The translations under genes and the position numbers were made by a program. A stretch of DNA of 64,000 bases from an uncultured Bacteroidota bacterium (GTDB taxonomy: Bacteria > Bacteroidota > Bacteroidia > Chitinophagales > Chitinophagaceae), in the NCBI GenBank assembly GCA_903853805.1, contig CAINUN010000076.1, forward strand, positions 1-64,000, given 5' to 3'. The notes under the pieces were generated by a model, which saw nothing but the letters and a program-made list of their open reading frames with translations, made no database searches and had not been told where the DNA came from. The stretch's first letter is position 1; every line of letters begins with the position of its first letter. This document shows, piece by piece, positions 34,070 through 42,598 of the stretch.

Positions 34070-35789
34070 ATAACTTTCTATCCTGAATTTTCTTGTCAAT
34101 GTTATTATTATCGTTGCCTTTTTCTTTTGCTTTTTTCCAGCAATCAACTGCTTTGTCAATATCATTTAACTTAAATAATGTATCACCCAAATGTTCCCAC
34201 ACTGTTCCATCTGCATCTTTATCGGCATTGATGGCATCTTCAATAAATTTCTTTGCATCTTGATAGTCACCTTCTTTATAAAAAATCCAACCATAAGTAT
34301 CTAAGAATGTTGCTTCTCCTGGGCGAATTTCCAATGACTTTTTCGACATACGCTCTGCTTCACTTAAACGAACACCACGAACCGAAAGATAGTAGGCGTA
34401 GTTGTTCAAAACCGAAGGATTATTAGGGTTCATCCGCAAGGATTTTTCAAGGCAAGTATCTGATAAAACAAACTCGTTAGTGGCATTATAAATATCACCA
34501 AGCGAAGAATACATATCGCTGAGTAAAGCTTTATTTTCTTCAGGTTGTAAATTAATAGCACGGTTGATGGCCGTGATAGCTGGAGGATAATTTTTCTTGT
34601 AGAATTGCCCCATTCCATTTAAATAGTGGAACATGGACTGATTGGGAAAATACTTGATTGCCTTTGCGCTGAACTTTAATAAACTATCGGCATCTTTTGC
34701 GCCTGAATAGCACAATAGAAGTTGTTGCCAAACTGTGAATTTATCAGGGTCAATGGCTATTGATTTTTTATACCATTCCGCTGCCAATTCACTATTGCCT
34801 GTATTCCAAAGTACCTGTGCATATAAAGCAGTAATGCTTGCATCATCTGCATTTTGTTCTGCTAACTTTGAAGTGAGTTCAATTCCCTGATTTTTCTTAG
34901 TAGTATCCAAGCCCAATTCCTGCAAAAAGGAAATAAGAATGTTCACTTTAGTTTCATTATCAAACTCAGGATTCAATACTGCCTTTGAGATATACTCTCT
35001 ATAATGTGCTGTGTCTTTTATGCTCTTGTAATAATTAGCTAAACCATATTGCAAAGAAGGCTCGTCAGGAAAAAGTTTGATTGCCTTTTGATAAACTTCA
35101 ATTGCCTTATTAGGCTGTTTGTTATTGTTGTAAATCTCGCCAAGATTTAAATAAAATCTTCCCTCTTTAGGATTCAGTTCAATGAGTTTTTCTGCAATTT
35201 TTATGGCTTCATCAAGCTTGTTGGTGTGCAAAAAAATCTGCTCTTTTTCCATCAACAATATTTCGTCATTCCCATATTTTTCAATCACTTCATCCAGAAC
35301 TTTCAACGCCTCTTTTGGCTTGTTTGCCTTCTCATAAAGCTTTACTGCTTGATAAGGATATTCATGATTATGTCTTTCGGTTTTGCTTAGCTCCCAAAAA
35401 ATATCTGCTGCTTTTTCAGGCTTATTTTCCATTACCAAAATATCAGCGTACAATTTCTTGTACCATGCATTTGTTTTACCGCGCTCTATTGCCTTCTTTA
35501 TGTTGTATTCCGCATCATCTATTTTTTGCTGACGCAAATAAAGTTTAGCAAGGTCATAATAAGGTGCTGCTTCGTCCGACTTAGATTTAATCACTTGTTT
35601 TAGCAACTCTTCTTCCTGCTTTTCATCGCCCAACATTCTATACTTGACTGCTTCAATATAATTAGCTTCCGCCTCCTTTTCTTTGGCAAGTGGCGAGCGT
35701 TGCATTTCATATTCTTGGCTTTTTACACCAACGGAATACAAGAAGCAAGTAAAAAATAGGGTGATAAAAAATTGTTGCTTATGTAGCAT
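34062..35789 (-). CDS. Exported TPR-repeat protein
   Basis: This 575-residue protein has a signal peptide (1-25, ending VKSQ) followed by about 12 tetratricopeptide repeats. They are recognisable by repeated A-x3-Y/F-x2-A-I patterns such as PKEGRFYLNLGEIYNNNKQPNKAI and PSVLNNYAYYLSVRG. TPR proteins act as scaffolds; this one sits between a sugar nucleotidyltransferase and a DUF4292 lipoprotein, an arrangement common in Bacteroidota. It probably works in the periplasm or at the outer membrane. It overlaps the nucleotidyltransferase by one base (TAATG). Confidence 0.88.
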   Translation of the reverse strand: MLHKQQFFITLFFTCFLYSVGVKSQEYEMQRSPLAKEKEAEANYIEAVKYRMLGDEKQEEELLKQVIKSKSDEAAPYYDLAKLYLRQQKIDDAEYNIKKAIERGKTNAWYKKLYADILVMENKPEKAADIFWELSKTERHNHEYPYQAVKLYEKANKPKEALKVLDEVIEKYGNDEILLMEKEQIFLHTNKLDEAIKIAEKLIELNPKEGRFYLNLGEIYNNNKQPNKAIEVYQKAIKLFPDEPSLQYGLANYYKSIKDTAHYREYISKAVLNPEFDNETKVNILISFLQELGLDTTKKNQGIELTSKLAEQNADDASITALYAQVLWNTGNSELAAEWYKKSIAIDPDKFTVWQQLLLCYSGAKDADSLLKFSAKAIKYFPNQSMFHYLNGMGQFYKKNYPPAITAINRAINLQPEENKALLSDMYSSLGDIYNATNEFVLSDTCLEKSLRMNPNNPSVLNNYAYYLSVRGVRLSEAERMSKKSLEIRPGEATFLDTYGWIFYKEGDYQDAKKFIEDAINADKDADGTVWEHLGDTLFKLNDIDKAVDCWKKAKEKGNDNNNIDKKIQDRKLYE

Positions 35790-36796
35790 TATGATTGCGT
35801 GGAGAAATCGCCGAGGCTCAACTCCTGTGATTTGTTGGCGTAAATTACATTTTTACCCAAAAGAGAATTATCAAGCCTTGCATTTTTAACAACACTGTTT
35901 GCTTGAATGATGCTGTTGGTAATTCGGCTGTCTTCAATTACACAACCGGCTTCGATAGAAACAAAGGGTCCCACCACGCTGTTTTTAATGACTACATTTT
36001 CGCCAATAAAACAAGGAGCAATGATAGTGGCATTTTCATACTTAACTGTCGCGTGTTGAAAATTTTCTGTTGTCTGCTTGATATCGAGAATGCGGGCATT
36101 GGTATAAACTGTAGCGTCTTTATTACCGCAATCAAGCCATTCGTCTACTTGGTCGGTGTAGAATTTCACGCCGTTTTGCAACATGTGTTCCATGGCATCG
36201 GTAATTTGGTATTCGCCTTTGAGCATGATGTTTTCATCAATCAATCGTTGCAATTCTTTATGCAAACCTTCGCCGTCACGGAAATAATAAACACCGATGA
36301 TTGCAAGGTCTGACACAAAATCTTTTGGCTTTTCTACAAAGGCTTCAATTTCATTATTTGCATTCAATTTTACCACGCCAAATGCCGAAGGGTCATCTAC
36401 TTTTTGGGTCCAAATGATGGCATCTTTTGAAGTATCGATGCTAAAAGTGGCTTTGAACAAAGTATCGGCAAATGCAATGAACACATTTCCTTTCAAGGCG
36501 TTGGAAGCGCAAAGAATAGCATGTGCCGTTCCTTTAGGTTCTTCTTGATAATATATTTTTCCAGTAGCGCCTAAATCGGCAGCCACTTTCACCAAGTGTG
36601 TTTCTACTTCTTTGCCAAAATTGGGACCGATAATAAAGGCAATTTCATCTACTTTTTCACCACATGTAGCCACAATGTCTTCTACCAAACGCTGAACGAT
36701 GGGTTTGCCGGCAATAGGAATCAAAGGTTTTGCAGTAGTTAATGTGTGTGGGCGCATACGCTTGCCCATGCCTGCCATTGGAATAATAATGTTCAT
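35789..36796 (-). CDS. Sugar-phosphate nucleotidyltransferase with hexapeptide repeats
   Basis: This protein of about 335 residues starts at the ATG at 36796; the upstream extension in the open frame has no family similarity. It has the nucleotidyltransferase start MNIIIPMAGMGKRMRPHTLT with KPLIPIAGKPI, a metal-binding IAFADTLF, and the EKPKDF region. The C-terminal ~90 residues form left-handed beta-helix hexapeptide repeats (IIAPCFIGENVVIKNSVVG...). It resembles glucose-1-phosphate thymidylyltransferases or NDP-sugar pyrophosphorylases; the nucleotide cannot be told by eye. It follows dut by 25 bp and may supply an activated sugar for the envelope. Confidence 0.88.
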   Translation of the reverse strand: MNIIIPMAGMGKRMRPHTLTTAKPLIPIAGKPIVQRLVEDIVATCGEKVDEIAFIIGPNFGKEVETHLVKVAADLGATGKIYYQEEPKGTAHAILCASNALKGNVFIAFADTLFKATFSIDTSKDAIIWTQKVDDPSAFGVVKLNANNEIEAFVEKPKDFVSDLAIIGVYYFRDGEGLHKELQRLIDENIMLKGEYQITDAMEHMLQNGVKFYTDQVDEWLDCGNKDATVYTNARILDIKQTTENFQHATVKYENATIIAPCFIGENVVIKNSVVGPFVSIEAGCVIEDSRITNSIIQANSVVKNARLDNSLLGKNVIYANKSQELSLGDFSTQS

Positions 36797-36821
36797 TTTT
36801 ATGGAAATGTTTTTAAAGTTT

Positions 36822-37262
36822 TTAATGAATTCCTGAATGACCAAAACCGCCGGTGCCTCTTTCCGATTCTTCTAAAGACGCCACCAACTGCCATTCCACT
36901 TTTTCAAATTTTGATACAATCATTTGTGCAATGCGTTCGCCATCATTAATGGTTTGCGGTTCTTCCGAAAGATTAATCATAGGCACCATTACCTCACCCC
37001 GATAATCAGCATCAATCGTTCCCGGCGTGTTCACTAAAGTGAGTCCGCGCTTGATGGCAAGACCGCTGCGTGGGCGAATTTGTGCCTCAAAACCATCGGG
37101 CAAAGCCATAAAAATACCCGTAGGAATCAATGCCCTTTGCAGGGGTTTGAGCACAACAGGTTCTTTAAGAAAAGCCCTTAAATCCATACCCGATGCACCG
37201 AGGGTTTGGTACTCGGGCAGAGGGTGATGCGATTGATTGATGACAGCAACAGTTACATTCAT
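36822..37262 (-). CDS. dut: dUTP diphosphatase
   Basis: This homotrimeric dUTPase of about 146 residues has five conserved motifs in order: GASGMDLRA (1), PRSGLAIKRGL (2), NTPGTIDADYRGE (3), GERIAQMIV (4) and ERGTGGFGHSG at the C-terminus (5, which closes over the site). It hydrolyses dUTP to dUMP and so limits uracil in DNA. The ATG at 37262 gives the usual N-terminus; the longer frame to 37286 adds residues unlike the family. It is the first gene of the long minus-strand run. Confidence 0.93.
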   Translation of the reverse strand: MNVTVAVINQSHHPLPEYQTLGASGMDLRAFLKEPVVLKPLQRALIPTGIFMALPDGFEAQIRPRSGLAIKRGLTLVNTPGTIDADYRGEVMVPMINLSEEPQTINDGERIAQMIVSKFEKVEWQLVASLEESERGTGGFGHSGIH

Positions 37263-37331
37263 TGCGGCGCGAAGGTAAAAAAACAATTGCTCAATATAAT
37301 GTGGAAATGAGGGGGTGTGGAATTGGGGAAA

Positions 37332-37360
37332 TTGGCATTATTTCAGAAATCGTATATTTG
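37332..37360 (+). promoter_or_regulatory. Promoter of the gene at 37378
   Basis: TTG (37332-37334) lies 18 bases before TATATTTG (37353-37360), a full match to the Bacteroidota sigma-A consensus. It gives a leader of about 10-15 nt before the ATG at 37378. Confidence 0.6.
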
Positions 37361-37377
37361 GTTATTAAACAGTTTTT

Positions 37378-37761
37378 ATGAAACATCTTTTTCTATTTCT
37401 ATGCTTCGTTAGCGTATGTTTTCAATTAAAAGCTCAAACTCCCGATGAGAAATTGGCTATTGCCGAAAGAGTAATTAAAGAAACTCCTGAATTCAAATCA
37501 TTTAAAGAAAAGAACAAGAAATACGAAATGGGATATGATATTAATCATGCACCAGTTGAAAAAGTTACTGATAAAAATATTGATGTTATTTTGTCTGCAC
37601 GAGAAATTGTAGAAAAGACGAATGAAAAAATAAGATACAAAGTATTAGACATGGTTTACTTTAGTGTAAACCTTGAAACATATAAAGCTGTTTTTAAAAA
37701 ATGGAAAGGGGATATTAATTTAGATAAAAAGGCAATCATCGTAGAACCTATCAAGAAATAG
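37378..37761 (+). CDS. Small secreted protein of unknown function
   Basis: This 127-residue protein has a signal peptide (1-19, ending LKAQ) and a mature part rich in Lys and Glu. It has alternating helices and strands (EKLAIAERVIKETPEFKSF, later MVYFSVNLETYKAVF). No domain was recognised. It has its own promoter. It lies between dut and the second toxin-antitoxin pair, without operon partners. Confidence 0.7.
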   Translation: MKHLFLFLCFVSVCFQLKAQTPDEKLAIAERVIKETPEFKSFKEKNKKYEMGYDINHAPVEKVTDKNIDVILSAREIVEKTNEKIRYKVLDMVYFSVNLETYKAVFKKWKGDINLDKKAIIVEPIKK

Positions 37762-37845
37762 TTTTATCCCAATGTCTTTTTTCATTTAGGCCAAGCATCT
37801 GCTTCGCCTTTTCGCCACTGTCACTTTGTTACCAACACCCTCACA

Positions 37846-37859
37846 CATAGATTGAAATT
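37846..37859 (+). repeat. Left 14-bp direct repeat flanking the second PIN module
   Basis: CATAGATTGAAATT is repeated exactly at 38579-38592, outside the other end of the toxin-antitoxin genes. An ACCAACA word also precedes both copies by similar distances. The left copy contains the -33 TTG of the antitoxin promoter. Confidence 0.65.
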
Positions 37860-37881
37860 AACACAAGAACTCCTAAATTTG
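37852..37881 (+). promoter_or_regulatory. Promoter of the second toxin-antitoxin operon
   Basis: TTG (37852-37854) lies 19 bases before TAAATTTG (37874-37881), a full match to the Bacteroidota consensus, 19 bases before the antitoxin ATG. It shares the TAAATTTG-GAA context with the first antitoxin promoter. Confidence 0.7.
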
Positions 37882-37900
37882 AAGCAAGAACATAACAACA

Positions 37901-38131
37901 ATGAAAACCGCTTTACAAATTGATTTTACTTACGACCAAGTATTGCGTCTTGTAAAACAATTGCCTCAAAAAGAAAAATTGAAACTTACCAAAGAGTTGG
38001 AAAACGAGGCTATTCATTCAAAATTGTCAAGGCTTTTAAAAACATTTAAAACTAAGGAGTTGAGCCTCGACACCATCAATAAGGAAGTGGATACCGTAAG
38101 GCAAGAAATTTATGAAGGCAAAAAGCGTTAG
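37901..38131 (+). CDS. Antitoxin of the PIN pair, copy 2
   Basis: This 76-residue protein overlaps the following toxin by 20 bp. The N-terminal half (MKTALQIDFTYDQVLRLVKQL) differs from the first antitoxin. The C-terminus (SLDTINKEVDTVRQEIYEGKK) matches it closely, supporting a conserved toxin-binding helix. It is basic and helical overall. It probably represses its own promoter, as is usual for such pairs. Confidence 0.85.
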   Translation: MKTALQIDFTYDQVLRLVKQLPQKEKLKLTKELENEAIHSKLSRLLKTFKTKELSLDTINKEVDTVRQEIYEGKKR

Positions 38132-38531
38132 TGTAATTTTTGACACCAATGTTTGGATAAGTTTTTTGATTGGTAAAAGACTTTCTTCACTTCATGAAAT
38201 CCTCGCTTCAAGGAAAATAAATATCATTTACTGCAACCAACTAATTCTTGAAATGAGGTTAGTGACATCAAAACCAAAACTGAAAAAATATTTTCAAGAA
38301 GCTGCGGTGGAAGAAATGATTGACCTCATAAAAACTATCGGGTTTCATTATTCCGTAAAACCCCAACACCACATCAGCCGTGATGCAAAAGACGATTTTC
38401 TGCTCGATTTGGCAGCAATTTCTAATGCCGATTTTTTAGTAACAGGCGATAAAGACCTCTTAATTCTTCATCCTTTTTTGAACACTTCCATTGTGAGTCC
38501 CTCCGTTTTTGAAAAAAGGTTGAAAGGCTAA
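38112..38531 (+). CDS. PIN-domain toxin, copy 2
   Basis: This 139-residue PIN ribonuclease has Asp11 in IFDTNVW, Asp91/Asp94/Asp95 in SRDAKDDF and Asp113 in VTGDKDLL, at exactly the same residue numbers as copy 1. It overlaps its antitoxin by 20 bp. The gene pair is bracketed by 14-bp direct repeats, which suggests it was inserted here. The target RNA is unknown. Confidence 0.9.
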   Translation: MKAKSVSVIFDTNVWISFLIGKRLSSLHEILASRKINIIYCNQLILEMRLVTSKPKLKKYFQEAAVEEMIDLIKTIGFHYSVKPQHHISRDAKDDFLLDLAAISNADFLVTGDKDLLILHPFLNTSIVSPSVFEKRLKG

Positions 38532-38578
38532 TTACCACTTTCCCACCCCCATTCCAGTTTTCACCAACAGTATCTTTG

Positions 38579-38592
38579 CATAGATTGAAATT
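38579..38592 (+). repeat. Right 14-bp direct repeat flanking the second PIN module
   Basis: This is an exact copy of 37846-37859. At 19 bases downstream no TAnnTTTG box is seen, so this copy is not an active promoter and may mark the far end of an insertion. Confidence 0.65.
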
Positions 38593-38659
38593 GTTGTTGC
38601 TACCAACCTCAAGGTCAAAATTCCATCTTCCCACCACCAAAATACCGTTTCCCATATCT

Positions 38660-38944
38660 CCGTAAACGTTTTTTTATTTATAGTTGACGTTTACAATTAG
38701 ATTGTAAACACTTACAATTTTATTAGGAACAGAAACAAATACTTTGTTGTATTCACCGTAATTATTGGTAATGGTTCCTTTTTAATTATTGACGTTTACA
38801 AATAAGCTGTTGTTCATTTCAATAAATTTGTTGACGTTAATAGTTATTTTGAGTATAGTTCCATTTATTTTGAGCACGTTAATAATTATTTTGTAACTTT
38901 ATACCATCGTTTTGTAAACGCTTTCATTTTAAAGAACAGTTTTT
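38660..38944. other. Intergenic region with repeated CGTTTACAA words
   Basis: Between the toxin and the next gene at least five copies of a CGTTTACAA or TTGTAAACG word occur: TTGACGTTTACAA at 38684-38696 and 38789-38801, ATTGTAAACACTTACAAT (7-bp inverted repeat) at 38701-38718, TTGACGTTAATA at 38831, and TTTTGTAAACG near 38910. They are AT-rich and spaced irregularly. They could be operator sites of an unknown regulator of the downstream gene. Confidence 0.5.
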
Positions 38945-39649
38945 ATGGCAAGGAAAAAACATTATCTCCCAAGAAAAGACGCCGATCGTGTGTTGTGGCT
39001 CAACAATTTTGCATCGAAGGTTGATCATTATGCGACTTTGTTTGGCATTACGCCCGCTGAGGTGACGCTCATAGGAAATATGGCCAAGCATTATGAATAC
39101 ATCGTCAATCTTGTGGACGCGCAAAAGAATTTTGCGAAGCAACTCATTAGCTACAAAAACACGTTGAGTGTGGCGCATTATGGAGCAACACTTGGGGCGA
39201 TGCCAAAATTCAATCCGCCTGCTGCTCCGGCAACTACACCTGCCGGAATTTTCACGTACATCGGGGGTATGGTGGGGCGCATAAAAGGGTTCACTGAAAC
39301 TTATACCGAAGGCATTGGCAAAGATTTGGGTATTGTGGGCAGCGAGGTTGGGTTTAAGAAAGAGGAGTATAAACCTACCATTAACGCGAAAGCAGCAACG
39401 GGTATGGTGGTGATAAAGTTTTCGAAGAAAAATGTGGATTGGGTAAAAATTTATGGTCGTCCTCTTGGCAACACCGATGTAAATGCATGGGAGCTTTTGG
39501 GCATTGATGCACATCCGCCATTTTTTGATAAGCGACCGTTATTGGTTGCTGGTCAGCCCGAAAAACGCAGTTACAGACTTTGCGGAGTATTGAACGATGA
39601 AGAGATTGGTGTATGGAGCAATGAAGTAGAAGTGGTGTTTGGGGGGTGA
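38945..39649 (+). CDS. Conserved Bacteroidota protein of unknown function with Fn3-like end
   Basis: This 234-residue protein has no signal peptide. The N-terminal ~110 residues are helical, starting MARKKHYLPRKDADRVLWLNNFASK, and resemble a family of short uncharacterised Bacteroidota proteins. A Pro/Ala-rich linker (about 90-105) follows. The C-terminal part (about 140-234) has a beta-rich pattern (VVIKFSKKNVDWVKIYGRPLG... YRLCGVLNDEEIGVWSNEVEVVF) like an Fn3 domain. The function is unknown. It lies behind a regulatory-looking intergenic region. Confidence 0.65.
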   Translation: MARKKHYLPRKDADRVLWLNNFASKVDHYATLFGITPAEVTLIGNMAKHYEYIVNLVDAQKNFAKQLISYKNTLSVAHYGATLGAMPKFNPPAAPATTPAGIFTYIGGMVGRIKGFTETYTEGIGKDLGIVGSEVGFKKEEYKPTINAKAATGMVVIKFSKKNVDWVKIYGRPLGNTDVNAWELLGIDAHPPFFDKRPLLVAGQPEKRSYRLCGVLNDEEIGVWSNEVEVVFGG

Positions 39650-39654
39650 TGGCA

Positions 39655-40527
39655 TTAAGGCACTACCACTTTCAAAACCGCAGGTTCGATATGAAATTGT
39701 AAGGGGTTTTTGGCGGGTTGAGCATCGCCATCTGTTTGAAAGTATTGAAGACTTGGGTGGGAGATGGTTACTTTTTTGCCACGAACTACACGAACATAAG
39801 GACTATGGTGAATAGTTCCTCTTAATGCACGCCAAGCAATTGTAAAGCCAAGCAGTTTAGGAAATTTGCGAATGATGATGACATCAAAAAGTCCATCCGT
39901 CCAACTTGCGTCGGGTGCTATTTGAAAGTTGTAGCCAAATTGTTTGCCGTTGGCAACATTTATGATAAAAGCACGCTCTGTTGTGGTGATGTCGTCCACA
40001 GTTAATTGCCAATCAAGCTCATTATAGCTCAAAAGATTTTTTATAGTGAGCCAAGCATACACCATCAGCCCACGTTTTTTGCTAGAAGCAAATTGTTGCG
40101 AAACAATAGTATCGAAACCAACACCTGCATTGCTGATGAAACTATATTCATTAACAAAGCCAAGGTCCATCATGATGGTGTTGTTGCCATTAATTACCGA
40201 AATTGCCTGCTCCACTTTTAAAGGAATGTTGAGGCTTCGCGCCATGCCATTGCCCGAACCTTTAGGAATAATGGCAAGAGCAGTATGGCTGCCTACCAAT
40301 CCTTTTGCCACATCATTCACCGAACCATCGCCACCTACCGCCACCACAGCAAAAGCGTTATTGTCGGCAGCTAATTTCGCTAACTCAGTTCCATGACCCG
40401 CGTGTTGGGTATGTTGTATTTCCCAAGAAAACTGAGCGGTATCGAGGTAGGTTTCAATGGCTTGCTGAATGGCTTTTTGACGGTCGACACCCGAATGTGG
40501 ATTGATGATGAAAACGAGGTGCTTCAT
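39655..40527 (-). CDS. Diacylglycerol/lipid kinase family protein
   Basis: This 290-residue kinase of the YegS/DagK class has the N-terminal FIINPHSGVDRQK, the nucleotide-binding AVGGDGSVNDVAKGL (about 62-76), the Gly-rich PKGSGNGMARSL (about 89-100) and conserved SNAGVGFDT. It phosphorylates diacylglycerol or a related lipid, probably at the membrane. It starts one base after the nadC stop, so it belongs to the nadC operon; a link in function is not obvious. Confidence 0.88.
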   Translation of the reverse strand: MKHLVFIINPHSGVDRQKAIQQAIETYLDTAQFSWEIQHTQHAGHGTELAKLAADNNAFAVVAVGGDGSVNDVAKGLVGSHTALAIIPKGSGNGMARSLNIPLKVEQAISVINGNNTIMMDLGFVNEYSFISNAGVGFDTIVSQQFASSKKRGLMVYAWLTIKNLLSYNELDWQLTVDDITTTERAFIINVANGKQFGYNFQIAPDASWTDGLFDVIIIRKFPKLLGFTIAWRALRGTIHHSPYVRVVRGKKVTISHPSLQYFQTDGDAQPAKNPLQFHIEPAVLKVVVP

Positions 40528-41367
40528 TTAAACCAATTGGGCTTTCAAACTTAAATCCATACTCACCGCATGATGAATGACTGCGCCTACAGATATAAAA
40601 TCAACCCCGGTTTGTGCATAGGCTTCAATATTACTCAGGTTGATGCCACCGCTTGCTTCCGTTTCAAATTGTCCGTTGATTATTGCCACAGCTTTAGCCA
40701 TTTGTTCTGGCGTGTAATTATCAAACATCACTCTATGAACACCGCCCACTGAAATCACTTTTACAACATCTTCGAGCGTTCGCGTTTCCACTTCAATTTT
40801 TAAATCGAGTTGGTTGGCTTTTAAATAAGATTGTGTTTTTAGAATGGCTTGTTCAATGCCTCCGCAGAAATCAATATGATTGTCCTTCAACATCACCATG
40901 TCATATAAACCCATTCGGTGATTCACTCCACCACCAATCTTTACCGCTTCTTTTTCAAAGGCTCGGAATAAAGGCGTTGTCTTACGGGTGTCTAAAACCT
41001 GCGCCTTGTAGTTTTTGATTTTTTGAACGTACTGATTGGTGAGCGTTGCAATGCCACTCATGCGCTGCATGCAATTCAGCGAAAGTCTTTCAGCTTGCAA
41101 AATAGTATGCACTTTGGCAGAAACTTCAAAAGCAATATCGCCAAACTTTACTTCAGCGCCATCAAGCTTATAAATTTGGAATTGAGCTTCTGGTTCGAGG
41201 TGATGAAAAATGTCTTGTGCCAATTGAACGCCAGCAAGAATGCCATCTTCTTTCACTTTCAAAACTGCTTTTCCTTTTGCGTTGGCATCAATGCTAGCAA
41301 GGGTAGAATAATCTCCGTTACCAATATCTTCTTTTAACGCTGCTGCAATAAATTCTTGTGTGTTCAT
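40528..41367 (-). CDS. nadC: Nicotinate-nucleotide pyrophosphorylase (carboxylating)
   Basis: This protein of about 279 residues joins quinolinate and PRPP to make nicotinate mononucleotide in de novo NAD synthesis. Visible are DYSTLASIDANAKGKAVLKV, the substrate-binding LDTRKTTPLFRAFEKEAVKIGGGVNHRMGLYDMVMLKDNH (Arg/Lys/His), and IKVETRTLEDV. The ATG at 41367 overlaps the queA stop by four bases (ATGA), which decides the start against 41388. No nadA or nadB lies nearby. It is followed at once by the lipid kinase. Confidence 0.93.
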   Translation of the reverse strand: MNTQEFIAAALKEDIGNGDYSTLASIDANAKGKAVLKVKEDGILAGVQLAQDIFHHLEPEAQFQIYKLDGAEVKFGDIAFEVSAKVHTILQAERLSLNCMQRMSGIATLTNQYVQKIKNYKAQVLDTRKTTPLFRAFEKEAVKIGGGVNHRMGLYDMVMLKDNHIDFCGGIEQAILKTQSYLKANQLDLKIEVETRTLEDVVKVISVGGVHRVMFDNYTPEQMAKAVAIINGQFETEASGGINLSNIEAYAQTGVDFISVGAVIHHAVSMDLSLKAQLV

Positions 41368-42596
41368 TTTCTTTGATTTTTGCCCCACAACAAACTTCCA
41401 TCGCCATAACTAAGGAAACGAAAATTGTTTTGCATGGCATATTCATAAACGCTTCGCCAATCATCACCAATCAATGCAGCCACCAACAAAAGCAAAGTGG
41501 ATTCAGGCTGATGAAAATTAGTTACCAATGCGTTCGCAATTTTAAAATTATATCCAGGTGCAATAATAATTTGAGTTCGGGTAACTACACGCATCATGAA
41601 ATTGGTTTCCATAAATTGAAGTATGGTTTCTAAACTCTCTTTCGTTGAAACCATATTTTGCAATTCATAAGGATCCCATTGTTCAACTGCAATTTTTGAA
41701 AAATCGGGGATAATGCCTTGCGCCAATTTGCAGCCAATCCAATATAGGCTTTCAAGTGTTCTGAGCGATGTAGTTCCTACTGCAATAATGTTACTATCTA
41801 GATGCTGCAAAAGTTGCTTAATATTCTCTTGTGAAACCTCAAGCCATTCAGCATGCATATCGTGGTCGTTCATGGTTTCAGTTTTCACAGGCTTAAAGGT
41901 GCCTGCGCCCACATGAAGCGTAACAAAATCGGTAGCAATGTTTTTTTCTTGTAAAGATTGCATCACTTCATTCGTGAAGTGCAACCCAGCCGTAGGTGCA
42001 GCCACACTTCCATCTAGTTTGGCATAAATAGTTTGGTAGCGTTCGTCATCTTTTTCTTCGGCTTTTCTATTTAAGTAAGGTGGTAATGGTACTTTACCTA
42101 CAAGGTGCAATACTTCAGCAAAAGACAATTCTTGATTCCATAAAAATTCCAAAGTAAAAGAACCAGGTTCTCGATTCACTATTGAAGCACTTAACTTAAG
42201 GTTAGTTTCTTCTAATTCTAGCGTAAGTATTTGTCCGTTTTTCCATTTACTTGCGCCGCCAATCATACATTTCCACCACACTTTTCCACGTTGCAACATG
42301 GCTGTACTTACATCGGCATATTGTTCATGGGGCTCAAGGCAAAACACTTCAATTATTCCTCCTGTTGGTTTTTGAAACAACAAGCGTGCATGAATCACCT
42401 TGGTTTGATTGAACACTAACAAAGATGCTGAAGGAATGTGAGTGACTATGTTTTGGTAAACAGCTTCTTCAATCTTACCCTCTTGATACACCAACAGCTT
42501 AGATGCATCACGTTCCTGCAAGGGGAATTTTGCAATTCTCTCATCTGGTAGTTGATACCTAAAATCTGCTATGCGCAAGTGCTTGGGGTGGTTCAT
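41364..42596 (-). CDS. queA: tRNA queuosine S-adenosylmethionine ribosyltransferase-isomerase
   Basis: This 410-residue enzyme transfers and isomerises the ribosyl of SAM to preQ1 in tRNA to make epoxyqueuosine. The N-terminal FRYQLPDERIAKFPLQERDASKLLVY, the ATPTAGLHFT-like block AAPTAGLHFTNEV, HVGAGTFKPV and the C-terminal NFHQPESTLLLLVAALIG are family signatures. It is somewhat longer than the E. coli protein, as usual in Bacteroidota. It overlaps nadC by four bases. It lies 2 bp after the dGTPase gene. Confidence 0.93.
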   Translation of the reverse strand: MNHPKHLRIADFRYQLPDERIAKFPLQERDASKLLVYQEGKIEEAVYQNIVTHIPSASLLVFNQTKVIHARLLFQKPTGGIIEVFCLEPHEQYADVSTAMLQRGKVWWKCMIGGASKWKNGQILTLELEETNLKLSASIVNREPGSFTLEFLWNQELSFAEVLHLVGKVPLPPYLNRKAEEKDDERYQTIYAKLDGSVAAPTAGLHFTNEVMQSLQEKNIATDFVTLHVGAGTFKPVKTETMNDHDMHAEWLEVSQENIKQLLQHLDSNIIAVGTTSLRTLESLYWIGCKLAQGIIPDFSKIAVEQWDPYELQNMVSTKESLETILQFMETNFMMRVVTRTQIIIAPGYNFKIANALVTNFHQPESTLLLLVAALIGDDWRSVYEYAMQNNFRFLSYGDGSLLWGKNQRK

Positions 42597-42598
42597 CT

